Assembly (NCBI GenBank): GCA_005804965.1
Contig: SYOC01000266.1
Coordinates: 1 to 57,687 of the forward strand
Source of the DNA: Pseudomonadota bacterium
GTDB taxonomy: Bacteria; Desulfobacterota; Binatia; Bin18
Length of the DNA: 57,687 bases
Direction: 5' to 3'
Shown: in pieces, positions 34,370 to 41,877 of the stretch
How positions within the stretch are numbered: the first letter of the stretch is position 1
How the letters are laid out: each line of letters begins with the position of its first letter
Made by a program: the position numbers and the translations under genes
The notes under the pieces: generated by a model
Database searches by the model: none
Seen by the model: only the letters and a program-made list of their open reading frames with translations
What the model was told of the DNA's origin: nothing

Positions 34370-34990
34370 TCATGAGGGGAGGTCGTGTTCGTCGCCGTGC
34401 TCATCGCCATGCGCAGGCGGCGAAGATTTCCGGAGCCGCTTGAGACTCGGCAGTAAGGCCGGCAGATTGTCGATCTCAACGACGCGCCACACACCAGCTG
34501 AGTTTTGCCGTGCTCTGATGTCGATGGTGCGTCCTTTTTTGACTTTGACGGGGAAGCTGGCTACTCCGTCTTCGGTGTGTCCCTGCCACAGTGCTGCGAG
34601 CACCGCAACGGCGGGAATTTCCGGCAGCGGCCGACTCGTGTCGCGCACGACTTGCTCGATGACGATTTCCAGCCCGGCCTTCGCAAGCCCTGCTGTGGCA
34701 TCGTTCAGCAAGCCTTTGAGGATCTTTTTTCGCAGAAATTTTTCGAGCGGGTTGCGTGGTTGCGCGTCTTCGTCGCGTGACCTGCGGTCGTTCAGGTCTT
34801 CGAGCGCATGATCGAGCACGCTCTCGATATCCACATAGTAGGAGAACGTCGCATAGTCGTGGGCAATGAGCGCTCGCCGCAGATGATAGAGCGAATACGA
34901 AGGCGTGAAGGTCCATGCGTACCCGAGACCAGCAAGCAACAACGCGAGAGCGCCAAAGATAAGAACAGAGCGGTGCCATCCTCCAGGCAT
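34370..34990 (-). CDS. DUF2939-like membrane-anchored protein
   Basis: A 206-residue protein with one N-terminal membrane helix (VLIFGALALLLAGLGYAW). The segment SYSLYHLRRALIAHDYATFSYYVDIESVL matches the pattern of DUF2939 proteins. The C-terminus is charged and His-rich (AHGDEHGDEH), which could bind metal. The domain's function is unknown. The ATG at 34990 has GAAGGA upstream. It probably shares a transcript with the luciferase-like enzyme, but no functional link is obvious. Confidence 0.75.
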   Translation of the reverse strand: MPGGWHRSVLIFGALALLLAGLGYAWTFTPSYSLYHLRRALIAHDYATFSYYVDIESVLDHALEDLNDRRSRDEDAQPRNPLEKFLRKKILKGLLNDATAGLAKAGLEIVIEQVVRDTSRPLPEIPAVAVLAALWQGHTEDGVASFPVKVKKGRTIDIRARQNSAGVWRVVEIDNLPALLPSLKRLRKSSPPAHGDEHGDEHDLPS

Positions 34991-35139
34991 AGATTCCTTC
35001 TCGTGAGACCTGCTTGTAATGGCGGCCATCATACACACAGAGGCAACTGCCCGTCATCCGTCTTCGCGCTTTTCCCGTGCTGTGGAGCTTGTCAATCTTT
35101 CCCTGGTCGGACGGGCATCATTTCTATGCCATGACGCAG

Positions 35140-35155
35140 CTAGATAACAATCTAG
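35140..35155. promoter_or_regulatory. Possible toxin-antitoxin operator
   Basis: CTAGAT / ATCTAG arms around AACA lie in the AT-rich stretch 57 bases before the RHH antitoxin start. Such dyads are typical autoregulatory sites of these operons, but the stem is short and could also be chance. Confidence 0.4.
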
Positions 35156-35212
35156 ATTTTTCTTATTCGTCGTGCGATATCATTCTTTCTGGACACGCGG
35201 CAGGAGATTCTA

Positions 35213-35443
35213 ATGAGAACGGTACAAATGACACTGGACGACGATTTGGTCACGACAGTCGATACAATCGCGAAAAAGCTAGGCACCTCTCGCTCGGCCT
35301 TTATGCGAGACGCCCTGCGCTCTGCTCTCGATCGTTTACAGGTGAAGGAGCTAGAACGAAAGCATCGCGAGGGCTACAGCAAAAAACCAGTAAAGAGGGG
35401 CGAGTTCGACTTGTGGGAACAAGAGCAAGTGTGGGGTAAATGA
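35213..35443 (+). CDS. Ribbon-helix-helix (CopG-type) antitoxin
   Basis: A 76-residue protein. The N-terminal RHH DNA-binding fold is RTVQMTLDDDLVTTVDTIAKKLGTSRSAFMRDALRSAL. The C-terminal polar tail, with DLWEQEQVWG near its end, would wrap the toxin. AGGAG precedes the ATG. Its stop overlaps the toxin start by 4 bases (ATGA), the normal coupling for a type II pair. It likely represses its own promoter and neutralises the MazF-type toxin. Confidence 0.88.
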   Translation: MRTVQMTLDDDLVTTVDTIAKKLGTSRSAFMRDALRSALDRLQVKELERKHREGYSKKPVKRGEFDLWEQEQVWGK

Positions 35444-35754
35444 TGAACCGTGGTGAAGTGCGCTGGTACCAGTTTGCCAAGCCTGACAAACGACGACCGG
35501 TTGTCCTTCTCACCCGAGATTCTGCCCTTGAGTTCCTTGGCGAAGTCACTATTGCTCCCATCACTTCGACGATACGTGAGATCCCCACCGAGGTTGTCTT
35601 GACCGTAGCAGATGGCATGCCGCATGACTGCGCTATCAATCTTGACCATATTCAAACTGTTCCCAAAGGAAAGCTCGGTTCTCTCATTACAACGTTACGC
35701 CCGCGTAAAATAGCGGAACTTCGTTCGGCTTTACTATTTGCTTTGGGCTTTTAA
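35440..35754 (+). CDS. MazF/PemK-type endoribonuclease toxin
   Basis: A 104-residue MazF-fold toxin. RGEVRWYQFAKPDKRRPVVLLTRD is the conserved first strand and Arg/Pro turn. VTIAPITSTIREIPTEVVL is the second signature, with the catalytic Thr/Ser. Such toxins cut mRNA at short sites. The second ATG at 35443 could also serve as start. It is the partner of the RHH antitoxin directly upstream, and it is convergent with the E2-OsmC gene. Confidence 0.9.
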   Translation: MMNRGEVRWYQFAKPDKRRPVVLLTRDSALEFLGEVTIAPITSTIREIPTEVVLTVADGMPHDCAINLDHIQTVPKGKLGSLITTLRPRKIAELRSALLFALGF

Positions 35755-35794
35755 GGCGTTGGATGCGTCCGCCCTTCCAGATACCGCCGAACGT

Positions 35795-37468
35795 TTACCC
35801 CCGCCACACCCGTAGTTCAACGGCGAAATCGATCTCCGGCTTCAGAACTCCGCTGACATAGCAACCACGTTTCGCTACGTCGAGCAACGCACGTACCTCG
35901 GCGTCCGATGCCGCACTCCACACTTCAAGTGTCATTGTGATCGCTTTGAGGTGCCCGCGCGGTGTGGCCTGCACCCGACCTACGAGGCGGGATATCGCAA
36001 CGTTGCGTCGCTTGGCTGCGGCTTTGAACGCAATAGTCATGCACGACAGTAGTGCCCCCAGGAAAGCATCCACTGGAGTCGGACCGAGGTTGGTCCCGCC
36101 ATCTTCAATCGGTTCGTCGAGCGTCCATTGATGGGTGCGACTCTGCGCGTGTACAACGTATCCGTCACCCTCGGATATCGAGCGAACTTCTCGCTTAGCT
36201 AATGCTTCCTGGGTGCTAAAGGTTGGGGGTTGGGGGTTAAGTGCTGAGGACTGAGTGCTGGGGACTGAGTTTTGTTGTGCAGCCAGGCTCTCCAAGGTCT
36301 CCTTCAAGCCGCGCGTGAATTGTGAAGCTACGACGCCGTCGGCCAATCGATGGTCGTAGGCAATGCTCAGCGTCAGCATGGGACGGACAACAATCTGCCC
36401 GTCTCGCACGACTGGGCGGTCTTCGACTGCACCGACGAAGACCAGAATAGATTCGCCTAAATTGATGACCGGGGTGCCGAAGGCAACGCCGAACATACCG
36501 AGATTGGAAACAGTGAGACTTGCGCCGCCCATGTCCTCGGGCTTCAGGCGACCGGCGCGGGCAGCTTCGATGAGTCGCTGGCTTTCCGTCGCGACTTGCG
36601 CCAGCGACAACGTCTCGGCACGGCGAATGACCGGCACGACTAATCCGCGTGGGCTATCGACAGCAAAGCCGATGTCAACGCCGTCGTACAACGTCAGCGT
36701 CTCTTCCTCGACCATACCGTTGAGATCCGGCAGCCCAGCCAATACCTGGGCTGCGGCATGCAGCAAAAGATCGTTCACCGTGAGCGTAGGCAACTCTTGC
36801 CGCAATGTTGCCCGCGTGGTGCGCAGTGCCGTCGCGTCGATATCGACCATTTGCACAATATGCGGAATCGTACGCCACGCTTCTTGCAGTCGCCGGGCGG
36901 CGGTTTTGCGCATCCCCACTAACTGACGCTGGGTGCGCACGGCTTTTCCAGACGCCGGAGTTGGAGAGTGCAATGCCGGAACATCCGCTGGTTTCGCAGC
37001 AATTGCTTGCTCAACATCACTCGCCGAAATCACCCCGTCGGCGCTCGATGGGGTAAGCGTGGCAAGGTCGATGCCATGCTCGGCGGCAAGCTGTTTCGCC
37101 TTGGGCGAGGCCAAGACTTTCTTCCCGCGTGTCGGAGTCTTCGTCGGTTCTGCCACAGACGCAACACTGGGCGACGCTGTAGAGGGGGTCGCCACGGTGG
37201 CCGGTTGCGATCCGTCACCAATTGAGCCAATGATCGTGCCAACTTTGACTTCGTGCCCTTCGCCAATGAGAATATGCAACACTCCACTGGCTTGGGCTTC
37301 AAGCTCGTAGGTGGCTTTGTCGGTTTCAATGGTAAGAATCACCTCGCCTTGGTTCACGTGAGCGCCGTCCTGCTTATGCCACTGGAGGATAATGCCCTCG
37401 CTCATGGCTTGGCCGATCTTTGGCATGAGGACGGCAGTGTTAGGAGCCGTTGCTGTATCAGGAGACAA
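35795..37468 (-). CDS. 2-oxoacid dehydrogenase E2 fused to an OsmC domain
   Basis: A 557-residue fusion. Its parts in order are the lipoyl domain (about 12-85; lipoyl Lys in IETDKATYE), the peripheral E1/E3-binding domain (ASPKAKQLAAEHGIDL), the acyltransferase core (catalytic DHRLADG), a short Ser/Pro linker encoded by tandem repeats, and an OsmC-type domain from about 420. The OsmC part includes GTNLGPTPVDAFLGALLSCMTIAF and a second Cys in KRGCYVSG, so both peroxidatic cysteines seem present. OsmC proteins reduce organic hydroperoxides. The start is probably TTG at 37468, overlapping the E1beta stop; ATG 37426 is the alternative. Substrate of the complex is unknown. Confidence 0.9.
   Translation of the reverse strand: MSPDTATAPNTAVLMPKIGQAMSEGIILQWHKQDGAHVNQGEVILTIETDKATYELEAQASGVLHILIGEGHEVKVGTIIGSIGDGSQPATVATPSTASPSVASVAEPTKTPTRGKKVLASPKAKQLAAEHGIDLATLTPSSADGVISASDVEQAIAAKPADVPALHSPTPASGKAVRTQRQLVGMRKTAARRLQEAWRTIPHIVQMVDIDATALRTTRATLRQELPTLTVNDLLLHAAAQVLAGLPDLNGMVEEETLTLYDGVDIGFAVDSPRGLVVPVIRRAETLSLAQVATESQRLIEAARAGRLKPEDMGGASLTVSNLGMFGVAFGTPVINLGESILVFVGAVEDRPVVRDGQIVVRPMLTLSIAYDHRLADGVVASQFTRGLKETLESLAAQQNSVPSTQSSALNPQPPTFSTQEALAKREVRSISEGDGYVVHAQSRTHQWTLDEPIEDGGTNLGPTPVDAFLGALLSCMTIAFKAAAKRRNVAISRLVGRVQATPRGHLKAITMTLEVWSAASDAEVRALLDVAKRGCYVSGVLKPEIDFAVELRVWRG
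36221..36275 (-). repeat. STRR-like short tandem repeats inside the E2-OsmC gene
   Basis: On the coding strand the run reads CTCAGTCCCCAGCACTCAGT then CCTCAGCACTTAACCCCCAACCCCCAACC. It encodes the linker STQSSALNPQPPTFST between E2 and OsmC. Words and orientation are the same as in the CoA-transferase linker at 11921-11997. Confidence 0.8.
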
Positions 37469-38429
37469 GATCTTTCACCGCCTTATAAATATCGTCTTCG
37501 GAAGGCACGATAGCGTTGACCAGATGCTGGCTGGTAGGCAGCGGCACATCGGGAATCGCCAACCGCTTGAACGGCTTGTCGAGGTACGGCAACGCCTGCT
37601 CTAGCAACATGGCACCGATTTCCGCCCCAACGCCCAGCGTGCGGTACGCTTCTTCCACCACGATACACGCGCCGGTCTTTTTGACCGATTCAATGATGGT
37701 CTCGCGATCAAACGGATTCAGCGTGCGGGGATCGACGATCTCTACCTCGATGCCCTCCTTGCTCAGGCGTTCAGCCGCAGCGAGGGAACGACGGAGCATA
37801 TCCTGCCACGCCACAATCGTGACGGCCTCACCTTCGCGGCGCACCACAGCTTTGCCGAAAGGCACGGTGTAGTCACCCTCCGGCACTTCGCCGCGCATGG
37901 CGTAGAGCAACTTGTGTTCGCAGTACACCACCGGGTTGTCGAGACGAATCGCTTCTTTCAGCAACCCTTTGGCATCCGCTGGGGTCGAAGGCACGGCACA
38001 TAACAAGCCGGGAGCATGCATAACAAACGCTTCAGGGCACGCCGAATGTTCGGGGCCAAAACCCGAACCGCCAGAAGGCGCACGAATCACCAGTGGCACC
38101 TTGAAAGCGCCGCCGTGCATAAAGCGCCACATCCCGGCTTTGAAAAAGACTTCATCGCCGGCAGTCAAGAGAAAATCGGCGAATTGCAATTCGACCACGG
38201 GGCGCAATCCCATAATGGCGGCACCGACACCAGCCCCGACCATCACATTCTCAGAGATCGGCGAATCGAAGACTCGGTCTTCGCCAAACTGCTGATAGAG
38301 TCCGTCGGTGACTTTGAAGATCCCGCCCCACGCGGCCACGTCCTGACCGTAGAGGATCACATTTTCATCCCGCGTCATTTCTTCGGCGAGGGCTTGGTTG
38401 ATGGCTTTGCTGTACGTCATGATCGGCAT
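37458..38429 (-). CDS. 2-oxoacid dehydrogenase E1 component, beta subunit
   Basis: A 323-residue transketolase-like subunit. YSKAINQALAEEMTRDENVILYGQDV opens the pyrimidine-binding domain. FDSPISENVMVGAGVGAAIMGLRPVVELQFADF carries the conserved Glu that activates thiamine diphosphate, and the C-terminal domain is usual. With E1alpha (38962) and E2 it forms a pyruvate, acetoin or branched-chain type complex. AAGGAG stands before the ATG. An IVP-like gene flanked by repeats separates it from E1alpha. No E3 gene is in the window. Confidence 0.94.
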   Translation of the reverse strand: MPIMTYSKAINQALAEEMTRDENVILYGQDVAAWGGIFKVTDGLYQQFGEDRVFDSPISENVMVGAGVGAAIMGLRPVVELQFADFLLTAGDEVFFKAGMWRFMHGGAFKVPLVIRAPSGGSGFGPEHSACPEAFVMHAPGLLCAVPSTPADAKGLLKEAIRLDNPVVYCEHKLLYAMRGEVPEGDYTVPFGKAVVRREGEAVTIVAWQDMLRRSLAAAERLSKEGIEVEIVDPRTLNPFDRETIIESVKKTGACIVVEEAYRTLGVGAEIGAMLLEQALPYLDKPFKRLAIPDVPLPTSQHLVNAIVPSEDDIYKAVKDLVS

Positions 38430-38454
38430 AACATCACTCCTTGAGGGCGGTGCT

Positions 38455-38487
38455 TCTAGGCATTAGGCATTGGGCAACAGGCAACGG
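38455..38487. repeat. Left inverted short-repeat flank of the IVP-like gene
   Basis: TAGGCATTAGGCATTGGGCAACAGGCAAC. The GGGCAACAGGCAAC part is the inverse of GTTGCCTGTTGCCC-type words at 38898-38962 on the other side of the small gene. Confidence 0.7.
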
Positions 38488-38490
38488 AGA

Positions 38491-38874
38491 TCAAGCGTCG
38501 GTATGCTTTCCCAGCACCTTCCAGAGCGCGAAAAGTTGTTTGCCAAGAGAGTCCGCTTGTTCAAGTAAAAGAGCACCCTGTTCGGGGGAACAATACTTGA
38601 GGCGCATGGCAATCTCGAGTTGTGTCTGCAATTCTGCGAGAGATCCTCGGGCGATAGACAAATGGCGCGAATACTCTCTGCTGTAAGCTTTCGTGTATCC
38701 TTCGGCAATATTGGAAGGAATCGAGACCGCAGCTCTCTGCATCTGAGACGCAAGCCCATATATTTCATGTTTCGGGAATTTCTGGGTCGCTCGATACACG
38801 TTTTCCACCAAGTCCATTCCAACTTGCCAAACCCGCAAGTCTCGGAAGCTCTTGATGGTTGCGTTCTTTTCCAT
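38491..38874 (-). CDS. Four-helix-bundle protein (23S rRNA IVP / S23 type)
   Basis: A 127-residue protein of the four-helix bundle family first found in 23S rRNA intervening sequences and related to Avd of diversity-generating retroelements. FRDLRVWQVGMDLVENVYRATQKFPKHEIYGLASQMQRAAVSIPSNIAEGY is the classic signature. It lies between E1alpha and E1beta on the same strand, with tandem-repeat DNA on both sides in inverted orientation, and looks like an inserted cargo gene. There is no reverse transcriptase or variable repeat nearby. AAGG precedes the ATG. Its function is unknown. Confidence 0.92.
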   Translation of the reverse strand: MEKNATIKSFRDLRVWQVGMDLVENVYRATQKFPKHEIYGLASQMQRAAVSIPSNIAEGYTKAYSREYSRHLSIARGSLAELQTQLEIAMRLKYCSPEQGALLLEQADSLGKQLFALWKVLGKHTDA

Positions 38875-38897
38875 TTTTCCTTGTTCCTGGTTTTCAC

Positions 38898-38962
38898 CCT
38901 CTATTGCCCGTTGCCTGTTGCCTGTTCCCTGTTGCCCGCTGCCTGTTGCCTGTCCCCCGTCC
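38898..38962. repeat. Right inverted short-repeat flank of the IVP-like gene
   Basis: Tandem TTGCCTG / TTCCCTG / CTGCCTG words (for example GTTGCCTGTTGCCTGTTCCC). They are inverse to the words at 38455-38487 and run up to the last codons of E1alpha, whose stop is at 38962. Confidence 0.75.
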
Positions 38963-39912
38963 TATGCGTACAAGTCCTGCAACGCCACTTCCGTTGCCAA
39001 GAGGGGCGCAGCTCTGACGGCGGCAACAGCTTCGTCAATGTGTCGCTGCGCGTCGGCTTCAATGTGTGCAACCTGCGCGTCGGTCAACACGCCGGCATCC
39101 ATAAGGGTTTGTTGCAGCTTCGGCAGAGGATCTTTTGTCTTCTGCACAAGCTCGGCATCTGGGCGGTAGGTCTGCTGGTCAGCGACGTAATGCCCCTGCA
39201 ATCGCGTTACCTTGGCTTCGATCAAGGTCGGACCGTGCCCGGCGCGAGCGCGGGCCACAGCGGTGTGCATCACTTCGTGTACGGCAGCAGGATCGTTCCC
39301 ATCCACCAAGACCCCCGGCACGCCGTAGCCTGCTGCACGTGCAGAAATATCGGCCACAGCCGTCGAGCGGCTGGTTGGCACGGAGACGGCATAACCGTTG
39401 TTTTCGCAAAAATAGATGCACGGCAGCTTTTGTACTGCCGCCCAGTTGAGCGACTCGTGAAAGGTGCCACGGTTCGAGGTGCCGTCGCCAAAGAAGTAGA
39501 CGACGGCCTGGTTTTTCTTGCGCCGCTTGAGAGCCATGCCCACGCCGACCGACATCACGAACCCGCCGCCGAGCGTGCCGCTTTCACCAAGGATGCCGTT
39601 CGGCACATCGACCACATGCATCACCCCACCTTTGCCGCGACTGGTCGCGCCTTCTTTGCCGGCAATGTCGGCAAGGATGCTGGTGAGGCTGGTGCCACGC
39701 GCGATCATGTACGCCAACCCACGATGGCCGTAGAGAATATAATCGTCCCGACTCAACGCGGAGATGGCGGCAATCTGGCCGATCTCTTGCCCGGCACCGG
39801 CGTGCAGCGAGCCAGGTAATTCGCCAGCCATCGCCATTTGCACGATGCGTGTCTCGAAACGGCGCACGAGCACGGCAGTGGTGAAGATGTCCAACATCTG
39901 TGTGTGATCCAT
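38962..39912 (-). CDS. 2-oxoacid dehydrogenase E1 component, alpha subunit
   Basis: A 316-residue thiamine diphosphate enzyme subunit. RRFETRIVQMAMAGELPGSLHAGAGQE starts the fold. DYILYGHRGLAYMIARG and GKGGVMHV follow, and the thiamine motif is GDGTSNRGTFHESLNWAAVQKLPCIYFCENN. It resembles the acetoin and pyruvate dehydrogenase E1alpha group. The ATG at 39912 has AAGGAAG upstream; the track start (40020) lies inside the SDR gene. Upstream genes encode an SDR and a double EthD protein, which suggests that the complex acts on a special ketoacid or diketone rather than general pyruvate. Confidence 0.94.
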   Translation of the reverse strand: MDHTQMLDIFTTAVLVRRFETRIVQMAMAGELPGSLHAGAGQEIGQIAAISALSRDDYILYGHRGLAYMIARGTSLTSILADIAGKEGATSRGKGGVMHVVDVPNGILGESGTLGGGFVMSVGVGMALKRRKKNQAVVYFFGDGTSNRGTFHESLNWAAVQKLPCIYFCENNGYAVSVPTSRSTAVADISARAAGYGVPGVLVDGNDPAAVHEVMHTAVARARAGHGPTLIEAKVTRLQGHYVADQQTYRPDAELVQKTKDPLPKLQQTLMDAGVLTDAQVAHIEADAQRHIDEAVAAVRAAPLLATEVALQDLYA

Positions 39913-39925
39913 AGTCAGGCTTCCT

Positions 39926-40711
39926 TTATACCCGTTGGCTGATGCCGCCATCGACAATGATTTCCTCGCCGGTGATGAAACGCGAGGCGTCGCTAGCGAG
40001 GAAGACGGCAACGTCGGCAATGTCTTCCGCCGTGCCGGCGCGACGCAGCGGCGTGTTGTGGACCAGGATTTTGCGGATGTCGTCGCGAGCGATGAGTTGA
40101 TCGTGAATCATCTCGGTATCGATCACCCCTGGGCAAATCGTATTCGCGCGGATGCCCTTGGCGCCATAGGTCACGGCAATGGCGCGAGTTAAGGCGACCA
40201 CGCCGCCTTTCGTCGCTGTGTAAGCATGCGCATCTGCAGCACCGCGCAAAGCGGCGATGGAGGCCGTGTTGATGATGACACCGCCGCCACGTTTGATGAG
40301 CAGCGGGATGCCGTATTTGCAAAAGAGAAACACCCCGCCGAGGTTGATGTCGAGAATGCGTCGCCAGTCTTCCTCGGTACACGAGACGATGTCGCTCATG
40401 GCCACGCCGAAGCGCTTGGTGGCCGAGTAACCAATGCCCGCGTTGTTATACAGGATGTCCAACCCGCCCCAGTGCCCCGTGACCTCGGCCAACGTGCGTT
40501 GCACGTCCGCTGCATTGGAGACATCGCCGACCGTCGCCAGCGCCTCACCACCGGCAGCGCGAATGGTGTCTACCGCCGCCTGCACGGATGCCGTGTCGAG
40601 ATCGTTGACGGCTACGCGCGCTCCCTCCGCTGCAAAACGTTTGGCTGCCGCCAGTCCTTGCCCACGCCCGGCACCGGTGATGAGCGCGATCTTGCCTTGC
40701 AGCTGTCCCAT
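39926..40711 (-). CDS. SDR family oxidoreductase
   Basis: A 261-residue classical short-chain dehydrogenase. The cofactor loop is TGAGRGQG with D in VNDLDTAS favouring NAD. NNAG is present, the catalytic Ser and Tyr-Lys are in INTASIAALRG and AYTATKGG, and the end is FITGEEIIVDGG. It would oxidise a hydroxyl group or reduce a ketone. AGGGGAG precedes the ATG at 40711. It lies 13 bases upstream of E1alpha and 29 bases after the EthD gene, in one leftward operon. Confidence 0.93.
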   Translation of the reverse strand: MGQLQGKIALITGAGRGQGLAAAKRFAAEGARVAVNDLDTASVQAAVDTIRAAGGEALATVGDVSNAADVQRTLAEVTGHWGGLDILYNNAGIGYSATKRFGVAMSDIVSCTEEDWRRILDINLGGVFLFCKYGIPLLIKRGGGVIINTASIAALRGAADAHAYTATKGGVVALTRAIAVTYGAKGIRANTICPGVIDTEMIHDQLIARDDIRKILVHNTPLRRAGTAEDIADVAVFLASDASRFITGEEIIVDGGISQRV

Positions 40712-40740
40712 GTCAGCTCCCCTTTCGTTCTTCCGCGCGG

Positions 40741-41433
40741 TTATGGCCAAATCACTCGGTTTTCTTCCGCCAGGAAAGCTTGCGTGGTCTGACCATCGAC
40801 AAAGTTCTTGGCATCGGTGAGTTGCTCGACTTGCAGCTCCGGCGAGGCCCACGATTCTTTGAACGTTTCCACACTCGGCCACCACAGCTCGGCCACGCCG
40901 TCGAACGCCGGCGGCGTATCGGACTCGTAGAGTTCCGGCAGCACGTGACACTGCACGTAACGCAAGAGGTGGGGCGTGCGCGGCACCAGCGGCGCATGTT
41001 TCTCGCGCCAGTAGGCTTGAAACTCAGCCACGCTCAGTCCAGGTTTCCGTCGCACGAGAAAAAGGGCTTTCACGTAAGGTGCGTCTTTGGCCATCGGCGT
41101 CCCAGCGACGACCACGTTTTCATGCGTGGCTAGCCATTGCAGCTTCAGCTGCTCGATAAAATTGGGCTCATCTTTGTAGGCACCTTCGATATATTCCGGA
41201 CTGTCACGCATGGCGAGCGCAGCGGCGAGGCTGTCATACCACACTTCGGCAGCACCCTCGAAGGTCGAGGCCGGGAAGCTGGCCGTCAGTCCCGGCAGAC
41301 GATGACTTTGCACGTAGCGCCGTAGACTCGGGATGCGCAGCGCCAAATCGGCGTGAATCGTGCGCCAGTGCGTATGAAATTTTTCGTCGCTGATATCCGG
41401 CCTTTTGGTCAACAGGGCAAATCCTTTAATCAT
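40741..41433 (-). CDS. Tandem EthD domain protein
   Basis: A 230-residue protein with two EthD-type ferredoxin-like domains. Domain 1 is MIKGFALLTKRPDISDEKFHTHWRTIHADLALRIPSLRRYVQSH. Domain 2 is VKALFLVRRKPGLSVAEFQAYWREKHAPLVPRTPHLLRYVQCH. EthD proteins form small barrels and accompany monooxygenases or dehydratases; the precise role is unclear. AAAGGAGG precedes the ATG at 41433. It is the first gene of the E1/E2 operon, so it may process the substrate before the SDR step. Confidence 0.88.
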   Translation of the reverse strand: MIKGFALLTKRPDISDEKFHTHWRTIHADLALRIPSLRRYVQSHRLPGLTASFPASTFEGAAEVWYDSLAAALAMRDSPEYIEGAYKDEPNFIEQLKLQWLATHENVVVAGTPMAKDAPYVKALFLVRRKPGLSVAEFQAYWREKHAPLVPRTPHLLRYVQCHVLPELYESDTPPAFDGVAELWWPSVETFKESWASPELQVEQLTDAKNFVDGQTTQAFLAEENRVIWP

Positions 41434-41517
41434 GGGGCAACCTCCTTTGGAGCATGAGACGAACTGGGCGGCACCATAGCGCAACCGCTCCGCGTTGGGC
41501 AAGGATGAGGTGAGGAG

Positions 41518-41556
41518 CAAGTCCTGAGGACTGCGTGCTAAGTCCTAAGTGTTGAG
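41518..41556. repeat. STRR-like words upstream of the EthD gene
   Basis: CAAGTCCTGAGGACTGCGTG followed by CTAAGTCCTAAGTGTTGAG. Same word family as 36241-36270. It provides the stop codon of the gene remnant described at 41545-41694. Confidence 0.65.
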
Positions 41557-41694
41557 TTTGACGCATGGTGCAGGTCTCCCGACCGTGCTGATGGCCACCG
41601 TTTCCCCTTCGTCCAAGTCGAGCACGCCTTCCACATGATGGAGACCAAAGAGGACAATATCGTCAAGCCGCTGATTACGTTCTAGTGGTCCATC
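41545..41694 (-). pseudogene. Fragment of an unidentified gene (C-terminal remnant)
   Basis: A 49-codon open stretch on the minus strand with strongly protein-like sequence (LDDIVLFGLHHVEGVLDLDE, then ETVAISTVGRPAPCV) and no start codon. It ends at a TAG inside short repeats and begins beside a palindromic repeat at 41721. It is too short for the ORF track. It is probably the tail of a deleted gene; I cannot name the family. The 41434-41874 gap otherwise holds only repeats. Confidence 0.45.
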
Positions 41695-41720
41695 TCATTG
41701 ATTCTGATGGGCAGGATTTC

Positions 41721-41819
41721 GTCATGCCAGCGAAAGCTGGCATCTAGGAGCATAAAGCGTTGGCCTGTAGTTCTGCCTCCTGGATTCCGGGTCTCGCGGT
41801 GCTCGCCCGGAATGACGCC
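41721..41819. repeat. GTCATNCC...GGAATGACG dispersed palindromic repeat
   Basis: GTCATGCCAGCGAAAGCTGG starts a unit that ends TGGATTCCGGGTCTCGCGGT then GCTCGCCCGGAATGACG. The outer GTCAT and ATGAC ends are inverted. It is related to the widespread GTCATTCC-GCGAAAGC-GGAATCCAG intergenic repeats. A longer relative is at 43803-43966. Confidence 0.75.
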
Positions 41820-41850
41820 ACCACTGCTGCCCCTCAAATTCAATGAGTGG

Positions 41851-41877
41851 TAGGGGCGGGCTTCAAACCCGCCTCTA
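41851..41877. repeat. TAGGGGCGGG hairpin repeat overlapping a gene end
   Basis: TAGGGGCGGG / CCCGCCTCTA arms around CTTCAAA. On the minus strand it supplies the TAG stop of the STAND pseudogene (41875-41877). It is a member of the hairpin family at 15223 and 16262. Confidence 0.7.

Noticed and set aside
38491-38874. Diversity-generating retroelement (Avd-like protein)
   Set aside because: The small protein is of the same fold family as Avd, but no reverse transcriptase, template repeat or variable repeat is found nearby.
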